Positions 11,047 through 22,589 of a stretch of 64,000 nt of DNA are shown here, one piece after another. The stretch is from Symbiodinium kawagutii. Lineage: Eukaryota > Sar > Dinophyceae > Suessiales > Symbiodiniaceae. The notes beneath the pieces were generated by a model. The model had not been told where the DNA came from. It saw only the letters and a list, made by a program, of their open reading frames with translations, and made no database searches. The first letter of the stretch is position 1, and each line of letters starts with the position of its first letter. A program made the position numbers and the translations under genes. The stretch lies in the NCBI GenBank assembly GCA_009767595.1, contig VSDK01013998.1, forward strand, positions 209,085-273,084, written 5' to 3'.

Positions 11047-11145
11047 GGTGGTTTCTGAAAACTGGGAACCCCCAAAAAAAGTTGGCTTATAGCTAAAAAT
11101 GAGTTAATGGATGAGTTGGGGGGTGCCCTATTTTGAGAAACACCC
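11047..11145. mobile_element. Family B MITE copy with 4-bp target duplication AAAT
   Basis: Left end GGTGGTTTCTGAAAACTGGG and right end CCTATTTTGAGAAACACCC are inverted repeats. The flanks AAAT (11043-11046) and AAAT (11146-11149) match exactly. Length 99 bp. Confidence 0.75.
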
Positions 11146-11579
11146 AAATGAGCACTGATGGCTTTCAGAATCTGGACATTGATTCAGCTGGGACACCAGG
11201 TTTCGCTGATGTTCCAGCAGTCCTGGCATCCACCAGAGACCCACCCCTGTTCAACCACATCGTGGCCACAGCGAAGCACCTGCTCTGAAGACTTATGTGT
11301 CTAGATACCTAGGACACTTGTACACATCATGCGTATATACTCTGATTGCGTGCGTGTGCACATGTGTTTGTACAAAGAACATGGTCGTGGAAGTCATGGC
11401 AACGCACACACACACACAGCCATATCTAGGACGGTCGGAATCGAAGTTGGGGCTGGTGGTTGGGGAGCACAACAAGGCTTCCGGTTGTCAGCATACGCGG
11501 AGCCATTCGCTTTGCTCTCATTGGATGGAGTGAATCGTCAAAAAGTATGGTCAAAACAACTGCCCAATGGAACATGTGT

Positions 11580-11696
11580 GGCTGTGAGTCAGTTCACCCC
11601 GTACCCCTGGTTCCCCATCATTAACCAGCTTGTTTTCCCTTATTATTGTTGGTAAATCCTCCATTCGTTGGTTGGTTAACTGCTTGACCCATAGCC
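11580..11696 (+). mobile_element. Family A MITE copy with 4-bp target duplication GTGT
   Basis: Begins GGCTGTGAGTCAGTTCACCC and ends TGCTTGACCCATAGCC. The flanks GTGT (11576-11579) and GTGT (11697-11700) match exactly. Length 117 bp. Confidence 0.8.
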
Positions 11697-12259
11697 GTGT
11701 CACGTCTTGTATTCAGAACTTCTGTTTCTTGGACTGCGTCCATGAACTTCCCCCCGCGGTGCTCGGCTTGGTTTGTTGAAGAGATCTTCCGATTTTCTGC
11801 GGGCACAAACTTGTGCCCCTATGCTGGCTGTCGTTTGCACATCAAGCGGGGGTGCCCGAGTATCTACTAACCTGGAGAAAGTTGATCACCATACCTGGGA
11901 AGTGACAATCGAGTATAATCTAAGTAGAATCCAGGAGTCTTCAACATTGTGAGGATGGAATCATGGACTAGAAATCATGATAAATGATGGTGAATCAAGC
12001 ATTCATTCACCATCAAGCACCCTGTTTTGCCCGGGCACTCGCCTTCTTTGTCCAAACCCACTCCTGAGGAAAGCATCAAAACAGCTGTGAACGAACAGCT
12101 TGAGATTGCAACCAGAGGCATAGGTTGACTTCATTTAATACAAATATACGACTAGTGACCTATAACTTCAGTAGAAATGACCCAAATTCATAGCGAAATA
12201 ATATTAGCTACCTGGCATGCCAAACCATACCCCAACTTACTTCACAACAGGCTCTACTT

Positions 12260-12361
12260 GGGTGTTTCTCAAAATCAGGGTACCCCCAAAACATCCGAGT
12301 CATTAACCATTTCTAGCAATAATCCATCCAATTTTGGGGTTCCCAAGTTTAAGAAACACCC
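12260..12361. mobile_element. Family B MITE copy
   Basis: Left end GGGTGTTTCTCAAAATCAGG, right end GTTCCCAAGTTTAAGAAACA then CCC. The internal sequence CATCC..AATAATCCATCC is of family type. Confidence 0.65.
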
Positions 12362-12506
12362 TCTTTGCGTAGGTCCATGTGCCTCATGTGCATCCCATCG
12401 CTGGTGACCCTCTGGAAGCTCCCCCAGAAGCTGAACATCATGAGTCTTCAAAAAGGCCAAACAGGCCTATTTCGCTGGTGGAAGTCTTCAACTTCCAGGT
12501 GAGTTG

Positions 12507-12787
12507 TTGGTGTTTCTGAAAATGAGTTGGTTCCCCCAGATATCCCATATGGCTATGGGTCAATATTAACCAGCAATAATTGGGGATGGTAACCAACCAT
12601 TTTATAGGCAAAACAATGGTTAATGATGGGGAACCAGGGGTACAGGGTTTTGACCCACAGCCAAATATCCCATATCAATTATCTCAATTTTTCGATTTCA
12701 AGGCTTCAGGTCTCAATCAAATATCAATTATCCACGGTAATAAACCAAACATTTGTTGGGGGTTCCCTATGACTTGAGAAACCCCCG
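12507..12787. mobile_element. Family B copy split by a family A insertion
   Basis: The left half starts GGTGTTTCTGAAAATGAGTT. The right half ends GGGGTTCCCTATGACTTGAG then AAACCCCC. Between them lies a complete family A element in reverse orientation (12551-12662). The 11-bp sequence ATATCCCATAT occurs immediately left (12540-12550) and just right (12665-12675) of the A element. So A inserted into B, or the flank was duplicated when it moved. Confidence 0.6.
12551..12662 (-). mobile_element. Family A MITE copy (reverse), nested in family B
   Basis: Begins GGCTATGGGTCAATATTAAC and ends GGGTTTTGACCCACAGCC, the exact reverse of the family A ends. Length 112 bp. Confidence 0.8.
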
Positions 12788-12789
12788 GT

Positions 12790-13440
12790 TCACCAAGAGT
12801 ATAACAAAACCTCATTGCAACCACTCTTTTACCATCAGCATGCGGATGGTCATTCAAGTAACCCTACCACAAGGTCCTTCCGAAACATGTCTACCAACTA
12901 ATTTGGAAGCCAGAAATTCAAGCATATGGCTCAAGGTGCCCTTGAAAGTAGGTCTAAAACTAGGGCTCCTAGATGATTTCTAACTAGGGTTCATAGATGA
13001 TCTCCATCTGTTGCTAAATGTGTACAATTTCCGCTCTTGTTGGTTCGTATACACTGCACTCAGCCATAGTTCACAAGAGTTAAGAATGTTGGCTGAGTGG
13101 TTTACACACCAGCAAACCTTTCAACAAAAGTTTGATCATTTCAAGTTGGTATCTATGTTCACCAGCCTATCAATGACTGATCACTACGTCATTTGCTATC
13201 AAGCGCTCTTATTATGCAGTGAAATCAAGAAGGGTTCTTGATCAAATCAAATGTGAGCATTGTTCTTCACCATCCAAAGCTTTGGTCATAGTCATCTAAC
13301 ACTATCAACATAATGATCCCAACTCCCAGGAATCAACGGTGTTCCATACCTTTACATAGTAAGAGTTATATTACAACACTATCACTAATTAACAACGATT
13401 GATCCAACTTTTAGGGAACGGTTATCCATACCTTCACTAA
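12790..13440. other. AT-leaning non-coding segment
   Basis: No repeat family and no convincing coding sequence. The open frames 12753-12983 and 13011-13241 contain no recognised motif and their composition matches the surroundings. Confidence 0.4.
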
Positions 13441-13444
13441 TGTC

Positions 13445-13657
13445 TACCCAGGATGAAGCTAAACCCCTGGTTGATGATCATAGGGGGTGTCCCCCAAGTT
13501 CGCCAACTGGTTTCCCATTAAGATGCTAACCTGCCCAATTATATAATCAACCTATGATTTATTGCTCATGGTTGTTCGTGATTATCCCCCTATTACAATA
13601 GTTATAACTAACCGCTACAAACGCTATAAACCTTTGGGTTTAGCCTCATCCTGGGTT
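13445..13657. mobile_element. Possible inverted-repeat element (family D)
   Basis: The left end TACCCAGGATGAAGCTAAAC is mirrored by the right end GGGTTTAGCCTCATCCTGGG TTA, giving imperfect inverted termini about 20 bp long. A third related end, TGTAGCTTCATCCTGGGTTA, occurs at 13860-13879, so more than one copy may overlap here. Confidence 0.4.
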
Positions 13658-13883
13658 AAAATCAACTATTCGGATCAACAATCATTCAACATTACACAGC
13701 CAATTAACCACTATTGACCAGTACCAATCATTATTAGCCATTATGAACCAGCAAATATATCAAGCAGCCACCATTAACCATTGTTGTCAGTGATCATCCC
13801 CTTATAAACCAATGGTTCAAACCCCAATAAACCCTTGTAAACCGCTAATCAACCTGGGCTGTAGCTTCATCCTGGGTTAACAT

Positions 13884-13996
13884 GGCAGCGGGTCAAAACC
13901 CTGTACCCCTGGTTCCCCTATCATTAGCCATTGTTTTCCTTATTTGTTGTTGGTTATCATCCCCCATCATTGGTTAGTTAATATTGACCCATAGCC
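13884..13996 (+). mobile_element. Family A MITE copy with 4-bp target duplication ACAT
   Basis: Begins GGCAGCGGGTCAAAACCCTG and ends AATATTGACCCATAGCC. The flanks ACAT (13880-13883) and ACAT (13997-14000) match exactly. Length 113 bp. Confidence 0.8.
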
Positions 13997-14029
13997 ACAT
14001 TACCAGTGACTACCATCTGCTTCCCCCAC

Positions 14030-14166
14030 TCCTGGGGACGGCCGTGGGTCCTTCCGGGATCTCTTCCCCCCGCTGGTGCATCAAGCGAAGCTTGCCGCGC
14101 GCGATGACGGTGGTGGACCTCCGGATCCGTTGGGCCATCGGTGACCATGGGCGAGTTGGTGGTGAG
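14030..14166. CDS. Candidate exon, strand uncertain
   Basis: A GC-rich island between a family A element and a GAT microsatellite. The plus frame contains RWCIKRSLPRAMTVVDLRIR and then WAIGDHGRVGGE, ending at a TGA inside the microsatellite. A minus frame is also open but runs into poly-serine coded by the microsatellite. No family was recognised. Confidence 0.25.

Positions 14167-14234
<68 letters not shown>
14167..14234. repeat. (GAT)n microsatellite
   Basis: About 22 uninterrupted GAT units. The apparent poly-serine frame on the minus strand is a by-product. Confidence 0.95.
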
Positions 14235-14249
14235 TATAGTGGTTAATAT

Positions 14250-14349
14250 GGGTGTTTCTCAAAATGGGGGTACCCCCAAATCATCCTTTAATAGTCATTT
14301 ATAGTAATGAAACCACCATTTTTGGGGTCCCCTGTTTTAAGAAAACACC
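14250..14349. mobile_element. Family B MITE copy with 4-bp target duplication ATAT
   Basis: Left end GGGTGTTTCTCAAAATGGGG then GTACCCCCAAATCATCC. Right end TTGGGGTCCCCTGTTTTAAG then AAAACACC. The flanks ATAT (14246-14249) and ATAT (14350-14353) match exactly. Length 100 bp. Confidence 0.8.
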
Positions 14350-14359
14350 ATATGATTGA

Positions 14360-15480
14360 TGAGTGGTTCAGAAATGGTAAATGACTAATGAGGGTGAATT
14401 ATGAAGAATAGTGGTAGTTAATGATAATGACTAAAGATGGTCAGTACAAAGGTTGATATAGTGCTTTATCATGAATAGTGATGGTTGATGGTTATCCAGC
14501 TGATGATTCTGGTTGATTAGTGGTTGACTGATGGTGAGTTGATGGTTCACCAGTTGATTGTGGCCAACTAATGGTAGATAGTGGTTCATAGTGACTAGTT
14601 TATGGCTAACTCATGTTCAACCATCATTAACCGCCAACAGAAAAAGATCCGGGCGCAGGCGATCACATCATTGGAAACTGTCACAAGCAACTGGAAGCCA
14701 AGTTGCAAGCATGAACTCGTCTAGTTGGTGGCTTGAACCCCTATGAAAAATATTAGTCAACCAACCAGTTGTTAATGAATACTAGGGAAAAAAAAATGTG
14801 AATCAAACCACCAACCAGTAGCTGGTGGTAAGCGATCCCAAAGACATGCGCAGGTCCCTCAGAAGCTTCCCAAAACGGTATGGTTGAACATCTCATCTTG
14901 TAGCCAACCTACTGCACCCGTCCTCCCACAGGATGCTGCGCGGCTTGCTCAATCATGGGCTTTTTGCTGGATGGTGGGGCATCTTTGGGGAGTGTGGAAA
15001 ACTGTGATTTATACTGGAAAATGATGGTCAGTTGTAAGGGATGATAATGATATGTAATAACTATCCTAAACCTGCATCATTGTAGCATCATCGACCATCG
15101 CATTTCAGTGCGACGATTACCAACAACACCCTCCGGTAATCAAACATAGTAATGGGAATACCCTAGTTGTAGATCATTGGCCTACTGGAAAGCGCAATTT
15201 CCAGCCAGCTATGTTTGACTATCGAAGGGTAATCCTTGAATATTTCATTGATAGCAAGTAAGAGTTAGAAGCTAGTAGTCAAAAGATATGATATGATGAT
15301 ATGACTGTTCTGAAACAATATTATGGGTGGGATAATTACCAAGAAAAAATCCTACAAATATATTGCTTTTAACCATTAGTTGACACATTGTTAACCATCT
15401 TGAAGCATGATTCGCCATCATGAACTATCTTTGTCCGCAATCAACCATGGTCAACCATCGTGCCTTAGTCATCCACTCAG
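14360..15480. repeat. ATGGTTGATGG-type degenerate repeats with a family C copy
   Basis: Degenerate GATGGTTGATGG sequence fills 14360-14630, and AACCATC-type sequence fills 15370-15490 in the opposite orientation. A family C element lies at 14721-14819 (CTAGTTGGTGGCTTGAACCC to CAAACCACCAACCAG). Nothing else is recognisable. Confidence 0.6.
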
Positions 15481-15511
15481 CATCAATTAACCATCGTTGA
15501 CCATTCTGTAG

Positions 15512-15675
15512 TCGTTTCCCTGGTAAAGTCTGGTTTCCACCGAATTTCGTCACCATTCCCCAGCTCTCCGCTCGTTGGCGTGTGACATATCCAGCACCAA
15601 AGGGTGCGCTTGGTTCGCCGGTGCACCAGCTGCAAAGGGGCTTGCTCCAAGCAATGCACGTGCACCTCTGCAGAA
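15512..15675 (-). CDS. Candidate exon, minus strand, unidentified
   Basis: The minus strand reads CTTCTGCAG|AGGTGCACGTG..., an acceptor-like border. It stays open through VHCLEQAPLQLVHRRTKRTL and WCWICHTPTSGELGNG to a GT near 15545. AACCATCG-type repeats lie to its left and GATGGTTGATGATG-type repeats to its right. No family was recognised. Confidence 0.35.
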
Positions 15676-15699
15676 GATGCGAGAATCATTGAAATCTCA

Positions 15700-16010
15700 A
15701 TGATGTTTCAGAGTGGTTAAAAACGGTTGGTCAATGATGGTTGATGATGATTAAGTAATGGCTAAGGATGGTTGATGATGTTTATGATAATAATGTTGTG
15801 AATGATGGTATTTCGTTGGTAGCGATGGTTGATCGTGATTAATGATGTTTCATGGTTTGTGGTACTGGTAGGAAGGGATGTATGTCGATTATCTGCCACT
15901 GCCAGTAGAAACATGTGATTTTCTAACAGCAAGGATCCCTATCTATGCTTTGACCGCATGACAAATGGATGCGGAGTTTGTCATCACTAGCCGTTTTTAA
16001 TACCCTGTTT
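15700..16010. other. GATGGTTGATGATG degenerate repeats
   Basis: A low-complexity tract without genes. Confidence 0.6.
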
Positions 16011-16226
16011 AGCGGAGCAACATGACCACGCAGGAAAATATCTACTTTCAGGGAAGCCATTGATGTGCACCCACACTGGATGAATCGCTAGCCACCTTAT
16101 CGGGACCCTGGTTCCATCCCAGGGCCCTAACGGCTGCTTTTTGTAGGAACCTGCCTCCAAAGGGCGGCAAGGCAGGCGAAGAATTGGTAAAAACCTCAGG
16201 GTCTCAGCGTTGAGGATGGGGAACAC

Positions 16227-16313
16227 CTGGCTCTCCAAGCCGTAGCAGTGATGCACTGAGCCCTCCGAACCAAGCTCAACATATCCGCTTGCAAGGCCTC
16301 CGTCCAGTGCTGG
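16227..16313 (-). CDS. Candidate exon, minus strand, unidentified
   Basis: The minus strand reads GGGTCAG|CCAGCACTGG ... GAGAGCCAG|GTGTTCC. This is an 87-bp (29-codon) exon with canonical AG and GT borders. The phase-0 translation begins PALDGGLASGYVELGSEGS. A second frame is also open across it. No family was recognised. Confidence 0.35.
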
Positions 16314-16965
16314 CTGACCCTGGTTCGTGGTTGTAAATGGTGGTTGGTGGTTGGCATATGTAAACATGGTTTTTGGTCAACAATAAACTTGACCAAACCT
16401 TGGAACTTCCGAGACATTGAGGAATGATTCTTGATTTACATAAAATTCCACCATTTGGAAGTTGTGAATTGCCATCTGGGTCCAAGCTGGAAAGCCAACA
16501 CCTGGAAATCATGGCCGGAATCAGCCCTTCCTAACCCCTTGGGGAACCAACGGGATGACTTGGATCGGCTCAGTTGGTTGGCTGATATTCCCGGCATCAG
16601 CGGCGCGAAGGATCCAGCAAACGCCCCACGTCACTTTGCGTAGTCACCAACGTCAATGATCTTTGCAAATCGTCCCCATTTTCCCATATCTTCCCCATAT
16701 TGCGCGAGATGTAGATCACTGCTATTGGTCTGTTTTTTCCCGCAAAAACACTTGTCTCGTCCATTCAATGGGTATATGATGATTTCAAGGCGTCTTGATC
16801 CAACACAACATGCCCAACAGTTCAGTGGTTTCCTCAACAAATTGGTTTATTGGAACAGACAAAGCCAGCAAATTACTTTACTTCGAGCGATCCCCACCAT
16901 GGCAAAACATATCGCAGCACAGAGATACATTGTTGAAATGCATGCCAACCAGGTCCCGTAGCCAA

Positions 16966-17160
16966 CCCACAAAACCAACCCACACAACCAACTCACATAA
17001 CCAACTCACATAAACAATCACATAACCAACTCACATAACCAACTCACATCACTAACCCAAACAAACGACTTACAGAACCAATTCAGAAAACCAACTCGCA
17101 TAACCAACTCGCAAAACCAACTCACAAAACCAATTTACAAAACCAACTCACATCACTTGG
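16966..17160. repeat. Tandem AACCAACTCACAT array (about 13 bp)
   Basis: Roughly a dozen degenerate copies of AACCAACTCACAT, with drift to AACCAACTCGCA and AACCAATTTACA. Confidence 0.85.
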
Positions 17161-17199
17161 CTCATAGCACACATACACTTGGTTGTTACATTGGTTGCG

Positions 17200-17415
17200 T
17201 GGGTTGATTCTGGCATTCTATCTGACATGTACTTCTGGCATTCTTTTCACGCTATCTGGCAATTACTTGTGGCATATATATCTGGCAGTCTATCTGGCAT
17301 TTACTTCTGGCACATACTTCTGGCATATCTTCTGACATTCTATCTGACATATATTTCTGGCATTGTATCTGGCATATACTTCTGGTTTTCTATCTGGCAT
17401 TTCCTTCTGGCACAG
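17200..17415. repeat. Tandem CTGGCATTCTATCTGACATA-type array
   Basis: Alternating short units ACTTCTGGCAT and TCTATCTGGCAT, about 10 rounds. Open frames are repeat-driven. Confidence 0.85.
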
Positions 17416-17513
17416 CACTGGCGGTTCAGGTCCAGCCGTGCACACTGCGCTCGGACACTGGCGGTTGAGGTCCAGCAGCGCACACTGCGATCGGACATGG
17501 GCCGTTGAGGTCC
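17416..17513. repeat. 40-bp tandem repeat, two and a half copies
   Basis: Units 17416-17455 and 17456-17495 start CACTGGCGGTTCAGGTCCAG and CACTGGCGGTTGAGGTCCAG. A partial third follows. A related dispersed copy lies at about 36990-37050 (CGGTTGAGGTCCAGCGGTGC). This GC-rich sequence looks like a fragment of a larger repeat family. Confidence 0.7.
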
Positions 17514-17579
17514 CAAGCTTCAAGCGACAGCACGCTCACCCTGCCATGAAAAGCCTCGTCGGTTGAGGTCGGGAGGTCG

Positions 17580-18350
17580 GCAACACATAATATTGTACTG
17601 CATGTTGTGAGCAGCTGAGTAAACATTATCAGCTTGTTCGTACGCGTCAGCAACAAGCGGTCAATACAACATTGACATACCCAACAAATTCAACCGCAAA
17701 TGCGACAATTGTAAACTATTGTAGACTGGAGTTAGGATAATTCTGTCTCAAAACACTTCAAACCTCTCTAGCGACGAAAACAACCATCGGCATGACCGAT
17801 GATTGCCTTGTTAGAGTCTTAGAGTCCGAACAATTACTTTCCATCCACCGCACTTGGAAGCATCTACAGCATGCATGGATCCCAGTGCTGAAGCATGAAT
17901 CAAAATTGTTAGTCATCAACTAATACTTCTCATCAAACAAAAACCAGCATCATCAATTATAATGAATACATAGTAGTGGTCCCTCTGAATAGCACCACAC
18001 ATTGGCGGCACAAAACATACCCGCATGATACTAATCTATCAGTGGTTGTGATGTCTTTGCGAAACCTTAACCACTACCATGATGGTGATGACTACAACCA
18101 CTACAAGCGTGGTACCACCATTGGACAATGACTTGTTCACAATGAAGCTTAAAATCGCACATGCTGGTTACGCAATGATCAGTGACGCCAATAGAGGTTA
18201 GTTGATTAATGACGGTTAGTTGATGACACATTTCATTGTGTAAAATGCACTAGTGGTTCTTTTTGCAAAACATTCCCAGTAGTGGTATATCAGGTATATC
18301 CCACAAAACATCTACAATGAAGATGCGTGACCACTAATAATCCCCTCATA
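17580..18350. other. Non-coding DNA, nothing recognised
   Basis: AT-leaning sequence without clear repeats until the AACCACTA-type stretch at 18060-18120. No coding sequence can be supported. Confidence 0.45.
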
Positions 18351-18364
18351 AAACACAGTAAGCA

Positions 18365-18530
18365 ACCATCACCATGCTCATCAGCCATCCTTCCTCCAAA
18401 AGAAGCACCTCCATCATGGTCATGGCCGTGCCCGGCACGCCGACCTGGCGCTCCCGCCTCAGAACCGCAAAAGCGGTCGACGAGGTACACCGCGACCTCT
18501 CTCACCGCGCCTTGTCATACGCGCATATCA
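18365..18530. CDS. Candidate exon, strand uncertain
   Basis: A GC-rich island. The plus frame contains VPGTPTWRSRLRTAKAVDEV and then HRDLSHRALSYAHI. The minus frame contains VAVYLVDRFCGSEAGAPGRR. Neither matches a family I know. Confidence 0.25.
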
Positions 18531-18743
18531 CAACATATTTATTTGCTTATTCATATTAATCCATGTACTAAAAATTGTAAAATCTACCTAAGGAAAACGC
18601 GGTATGGACAAATCCAAAAATGTATTCTTGCAGTATGTGACGCGAAACATTGTGGACATGTTTGAATAAAGAAAGAGAAAGAAAAGAGTACACATTTGAA
18701 TCAATACATAAAGTGCATCAATGAAAAAATTTGTACGCGCATG

Positions 18744-19193
18744 TCAAAACAAATACATGTGATTTCTACAATCCTTAAGCATAGATACACAATAAATGTT
18801 GACATACGACAGCGGTAAGCGTTGAGCCACGTTACGACGAGTACCACACATGCAGGTCCGCGCGCCAAATCTATTCATTAGTGTGGCTAGTCGACGGTAG
18901 CCCGTAGCAGTTACCCAAGCGCATAGGGGCGTGATTGGCTCCAGTGAAAAACTTGGTGTCCATGAACCAGCTGTTGAAATTCCCACAAGCCAGTGAGGTT
19001 GGCACTTGCTGCTAAGGAGAATTGGAAACATCTTCAAACTGGCCAATGATGTTGGGGTACCACATTTCGCGGCCAAAAAAGCTATAGTATAGCCACGATG
19101 CTTTACCCCAATTGCCAGCCAGCCATCATCGTATCTGCTTGATTGTTTTAATATCGTTCCTGAAATGCAACCAAACTCTTTAAAGATCATCAC
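18744..19193 (-). CDS. Unidentified 149-codon open frame
   Basis: This is one of the few frames here not created by repeats. It contains SRYDDGWLAIGVKHRGYTIA, AAKCGTPTSLASLK and WVTATGYRRLATLMNRFGAR. No signal peptide, membrane segment or known motif is evident, although it is cysteine- and serine-rich. Base composition does not differ clearly from the surroundings. It could be a random opening or a large exon. Confidence 0.2.
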   Translation of the reverse strand: MMIFKEFGCISGTILKQSSRYDDGWLAIGVKHRGYTIAFLAAKCGTPTSLASLKMFPILLSSKCQPHWLVGISTAGSWTPSFSLEPITPLCAWVTATGYRRLATLMNRFGARTCMCGTRRNVAQRLPLSYVNIYCVSMLKDCRNHMYLF

Positions 19194-19199
19194 GCCTTC

Positions 19200-19830
19200 T
19201 CAAAGAGACAAGAGGCGCTTTCATCAAGACCACAATTAGCTTACGTCCTCCTACTCAAGGCCAAATTGGCCAGGCGGAGCGTCGCTGAAACACAAGAAAG
19301 CTACGACGGAAACCGAATGGTGGCCCCACTGAGCCCGCCGTTCAACCGGACGTTCTTTGAGGTAAATAGATGTAGCGATAGCGTCACCAAACATTCAAGC
19401 CCCAAAATGACGCGGGTCATGTTGGATTCTTTTGCGCAATAATTGCAGGGCAGCGGCTCGTTCCCAGATGGATTCGGACTCCGCCGCAGTTCATGAACCC
19501 CCAACCCGAAACTTGCTCAAGTCCGATAATGCTGCAAACACACGATGCATCTTCACGAAAAAAACAGAGCTCATAGTGACAAAAACGGTAGTCATCAACG
19601 CCACCACCGCCATCTTGTCCGGCAACCAGGCTTTGGCAAAGAAAATCATCACCATCCACCTTGGCTCAGAAAGGAATCAATCAGAAAAAAGGGAGCTGCT
19701 GTATAGGCCAGCATTCATTAAAGGTCTTTGGCCCAAATGTTTTTGGGCCGAAAAGACACCACGAACAGCCCAAACCCAAGTAAATTGAAGAAGAAGACAT
19801 TGCAAAAAAAAATGCTGACCTGGCATTAGA
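19200..19830. other. Unassigned sequence
   Basis: Moderately GC, non-repetitive. Overlapping open frames on both strands (for example 19417-19659 minus, 19432-19788 plus) carry no recognised motif. Confidence 0.3.
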
Positions 19831-19877
19831 AAATGTGCGCCTGTTCAGGCCTCATGATAAGCATGGCAAAGCCATTA

Positions 19878-19879
19878 CC

Positions 19880-19927
<48 letters not shown>

Positions 19928-20309
19928 GATGATGATGATGACAATGACGATGATGATGGTGATGATGATGATGAAGATGGTGATGGTGATGATGTTGATG
20001 ATGATGTTGATGGTGATGATGTTGATGCTGATGGTGATGATGATGATGGTGATGATGGTGATAACGATGACGATGACGATGGCGATGATGATGATGATGA
20101 TGATGATGATGGTGATGATGATCATGATGAAGATGGTGATGATGATGATAATGATCATGATGAAGATGATGATGAGGATGATGATGGTGATGGTGGTGAT
20201 CATGATGATGATGATGATGATCATGATGAAGATGATGATGAGGATGATGATGGTGATGATGATGATGATGATGAGGATGATGATGGTGATGATGATGATG
20301 ATGATTGTG
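19878..20309. repeat. (GAT)n imperfect microsatellite, about 430 bp
   Basis: GAT/GGT/GAA/GTT-type triplets with point changes. The array is open in several frames, giving spurious poly-Asp, poly-Met, poly-Ile and poly-His translations. These are not genes. Confidence 0.95.
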
Positions 20310-20429
20310 GCCCGGTTGCATGCTATGCTTCTGAAAATACTAGCACCAATCGACATAATGGACTTCCTAGACATGCACCGCCATCGCTGGGTCCAAAAAC
20401 CTTGCAACATAAACACTTCTCAATTTCCA

Positions 20430-21080
20430 CAGATTGCTTCTGATGCACGGGTATCTCCAAATAGTAACAGCCCCAACTTCAAAGCAAACAACATAGCCCA
20501 TGTCCGGACTATTGTCTTTCGCGCGCACCAAACCTTTCCTAGAGCGAGTTCTGATTGGGAACTATTGATTCCAACCTTCTCTCTATTTCTAGATTCGACA
20601 TTTACTGCTATGTAACATACCTGTACTACACGCAGACAATGATTGGTAAAGAATGGTGACTTACTGATTGATCGCGATGAGACAACACTGTCCTTGGCAC
20701 ACAATGACATTGCATCACAAGAGCTGGTTTGAACACCGCAAACTTCTCGTGGCCAGGCTGCTCAAGAACGATGCCATGAGGCCCCTGCTATATGCAACCA
20801 AGTGGTGGTGAACATATTTCATGTGAATGGTTGCTATATGGATTAAAATCAAAGCGTTCCAATAAGTAAAGATGCATTTATGATAGGATATTCATCCACC
20901 AATTCTTGATGGTCGTTGGCATTGACCGACATTCTCAGTGATTGATCCAGCGGCCACTGCTCAACCAACCATTGTAGGTCGCTGGGATGCATCCATCTTT
21001 TACAAGTAATACCCGCACGAGGCGGGGGCTGAAGTTTCCAAGCTTATAAGAGCCTATAGGGAAAATATTTGGGCCAATAA
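20430..21080. other. Non-coding DNA, nothing recognised
   Basis: Non-repetitive sequence. Small frames (20420-20710 minus) have no identifiable domain. Confidence 0.4.
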
Positions 21081-21180
21081 AATGCAGCATTACGACATCA
21101 TGACCGCAAAATTACTGCCACAACGACATCGCCAACAGAACCCCCCACAAGAAAGCCAACAGCGCAACAAAAAACAGCGC

Positions 21181-21480
21181 CCGAAAAATGTACCACACAA
21201 ACTCCTACCACACAAAAACATACCACACAAGATCCTACCAAACAGAAACGTACCACACAAGATCCTACCAAACAAAACCTACCACACAAAATCCTACTAA
21301 ACAACAACATACCACGCGAAACTTACCACACAAGATCCTACCGCACGAGAACGTACCACACAAGATCCTACCACACAAAAACCCACCACCCGAAAACGTA
21401 CCAAAACAAAACGTACCGGAGCAAAACGTACCAAGTCAAAACGTACCAGACCAAAACATACAAGACAAAACATACCAGAG
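21181..21480. repeat. Degenerate 30-bp tandem repeat
   Basis: Units of the type ACGTACCACACAAGATCCTA CCAAACAAA repeat with drift, shortening to CAAAACGTACCA near the end. The translated plus frame shows a 10-residue period (NVPHKILPNK), but stops and drift argue against a real repeat protein. Confidence 0.75.
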
Positions 21481-21560
21481 CACAGACGGCAATTCATCTC
21501 GCCAGGCGAATGTCGATTTACGCGCATTGATGACAATGACGACTCATAACGACGACTCAT

Positions 21561-21564
21561 GACA

Positions 21565-21612
<48 letters not shown>

Positions 21613-21633
21613 GTGACGGTGATGGTGATCATA

Positions 21634-21678
<45 letters not shown>

Positions 21679-21707
21679 GTGGTGGTGGTGGCGGTGATGA
21701 TGATGAG
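21561..21707. repeat. (GAT)n imperfect microsatellite
   Basis: Two GAT runs separated by a GGTGACGGTGATGGTGATCA stretch, followed by GGTGGTGGTGGCGGTGATGA. Confidence 0.9.
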
Positions 21708-21729
21708 CCCACCAGGTTGGTAGTTGAAC

Positions 21730-22530
21730 TCAATCAAAAACAATTGTCCAAGACGTCAAAACATCCCAGTTGTCAACCGTTGCATTTCACCCGATCATCA
21801 CCTTGTCACCCACTAAATTGACTATTTACAGCATTGTTGGTTCACTGTTTCGTACAATGTGGAGATTCAAATACATCAAACACATATCAACAAACTATTG
21901 ACGACATAGATTCCCAAATATTCCCAATACTAGCCACATTGTTTTCCAACAATACCCATGAAACATATCCAGCCTTTGGTGTGGCAAATGCATGCGCGCA
22001 GCGCACCATGGTGGCAAGCAGCAGCCATGGTCGATGGGTCCCAAAGAAAATGGCTTGGCCTGGGGAAAGCGCAGCATGACACAAAGGCAACGTGAAGCCA
22101 CAACGAATCATGGTAAACAGCGAAGCAAGAGTGAACAATGTGAACAATAACAGAGTCACAGTCTGACACTTGATGATTGACCCATGTTTAATCATCTATG
22201 ATGAACAAATGGTTGATAAATTGAATCATGGATGTCAATATTATACTGTGCAATAATTGACCAATAACCATTGGAAATAAGACATGCTTAATAAGCAATG
22301 GTTGATCAAACCAACAGCGGTAGTCAATCAATGGATGATAACGCGGTTACAATCAAATCAATCCTATGGGTTATGTTTATCAATTGATCACTCATTCTGG
22401 ACAGGAATACAAAATCAATAAGCATAATGACCGAGAATTCATAACAGTAACAATCAGTACCCAATCACCAAAACCAACAACCCATCAGTTAGCAATGACC
22501 GATCAGTAACCACCAATAGCAGCATCAGGA
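21730..22530. other. Non-coding DNA
   Basis: AT-leaning, with CAATCAATGG/AACCAACAACCC-type degenerate sequence from about 22200. The minus frame 21887-22195 is open, but no motif is recognised. Confidence 0.45.
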
Positions 22531-22589
22531 ACCATGGAATTTACAGGGTGCGACTGATGTCTGGTCTTGACCCCTCCCCCTCCATGTCT

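Noticed and set aside
11400-11420. Short (CA)n run
   Set aside because: Only about seven units, with no feature attached.
13978-14262. Poly-serine protein on the minus strand
   Set aside because: Serine run comes from the GAT microsatellite. The non-repeat part was kept only as a strand-uncertain candidate exon.
19833-20615. Long frames rich in Met, Asp, Ile or His (148-260 codons)
   Set aside because: They are translations of an imperfect GAT microsatellite and are open in several frames for that reason.
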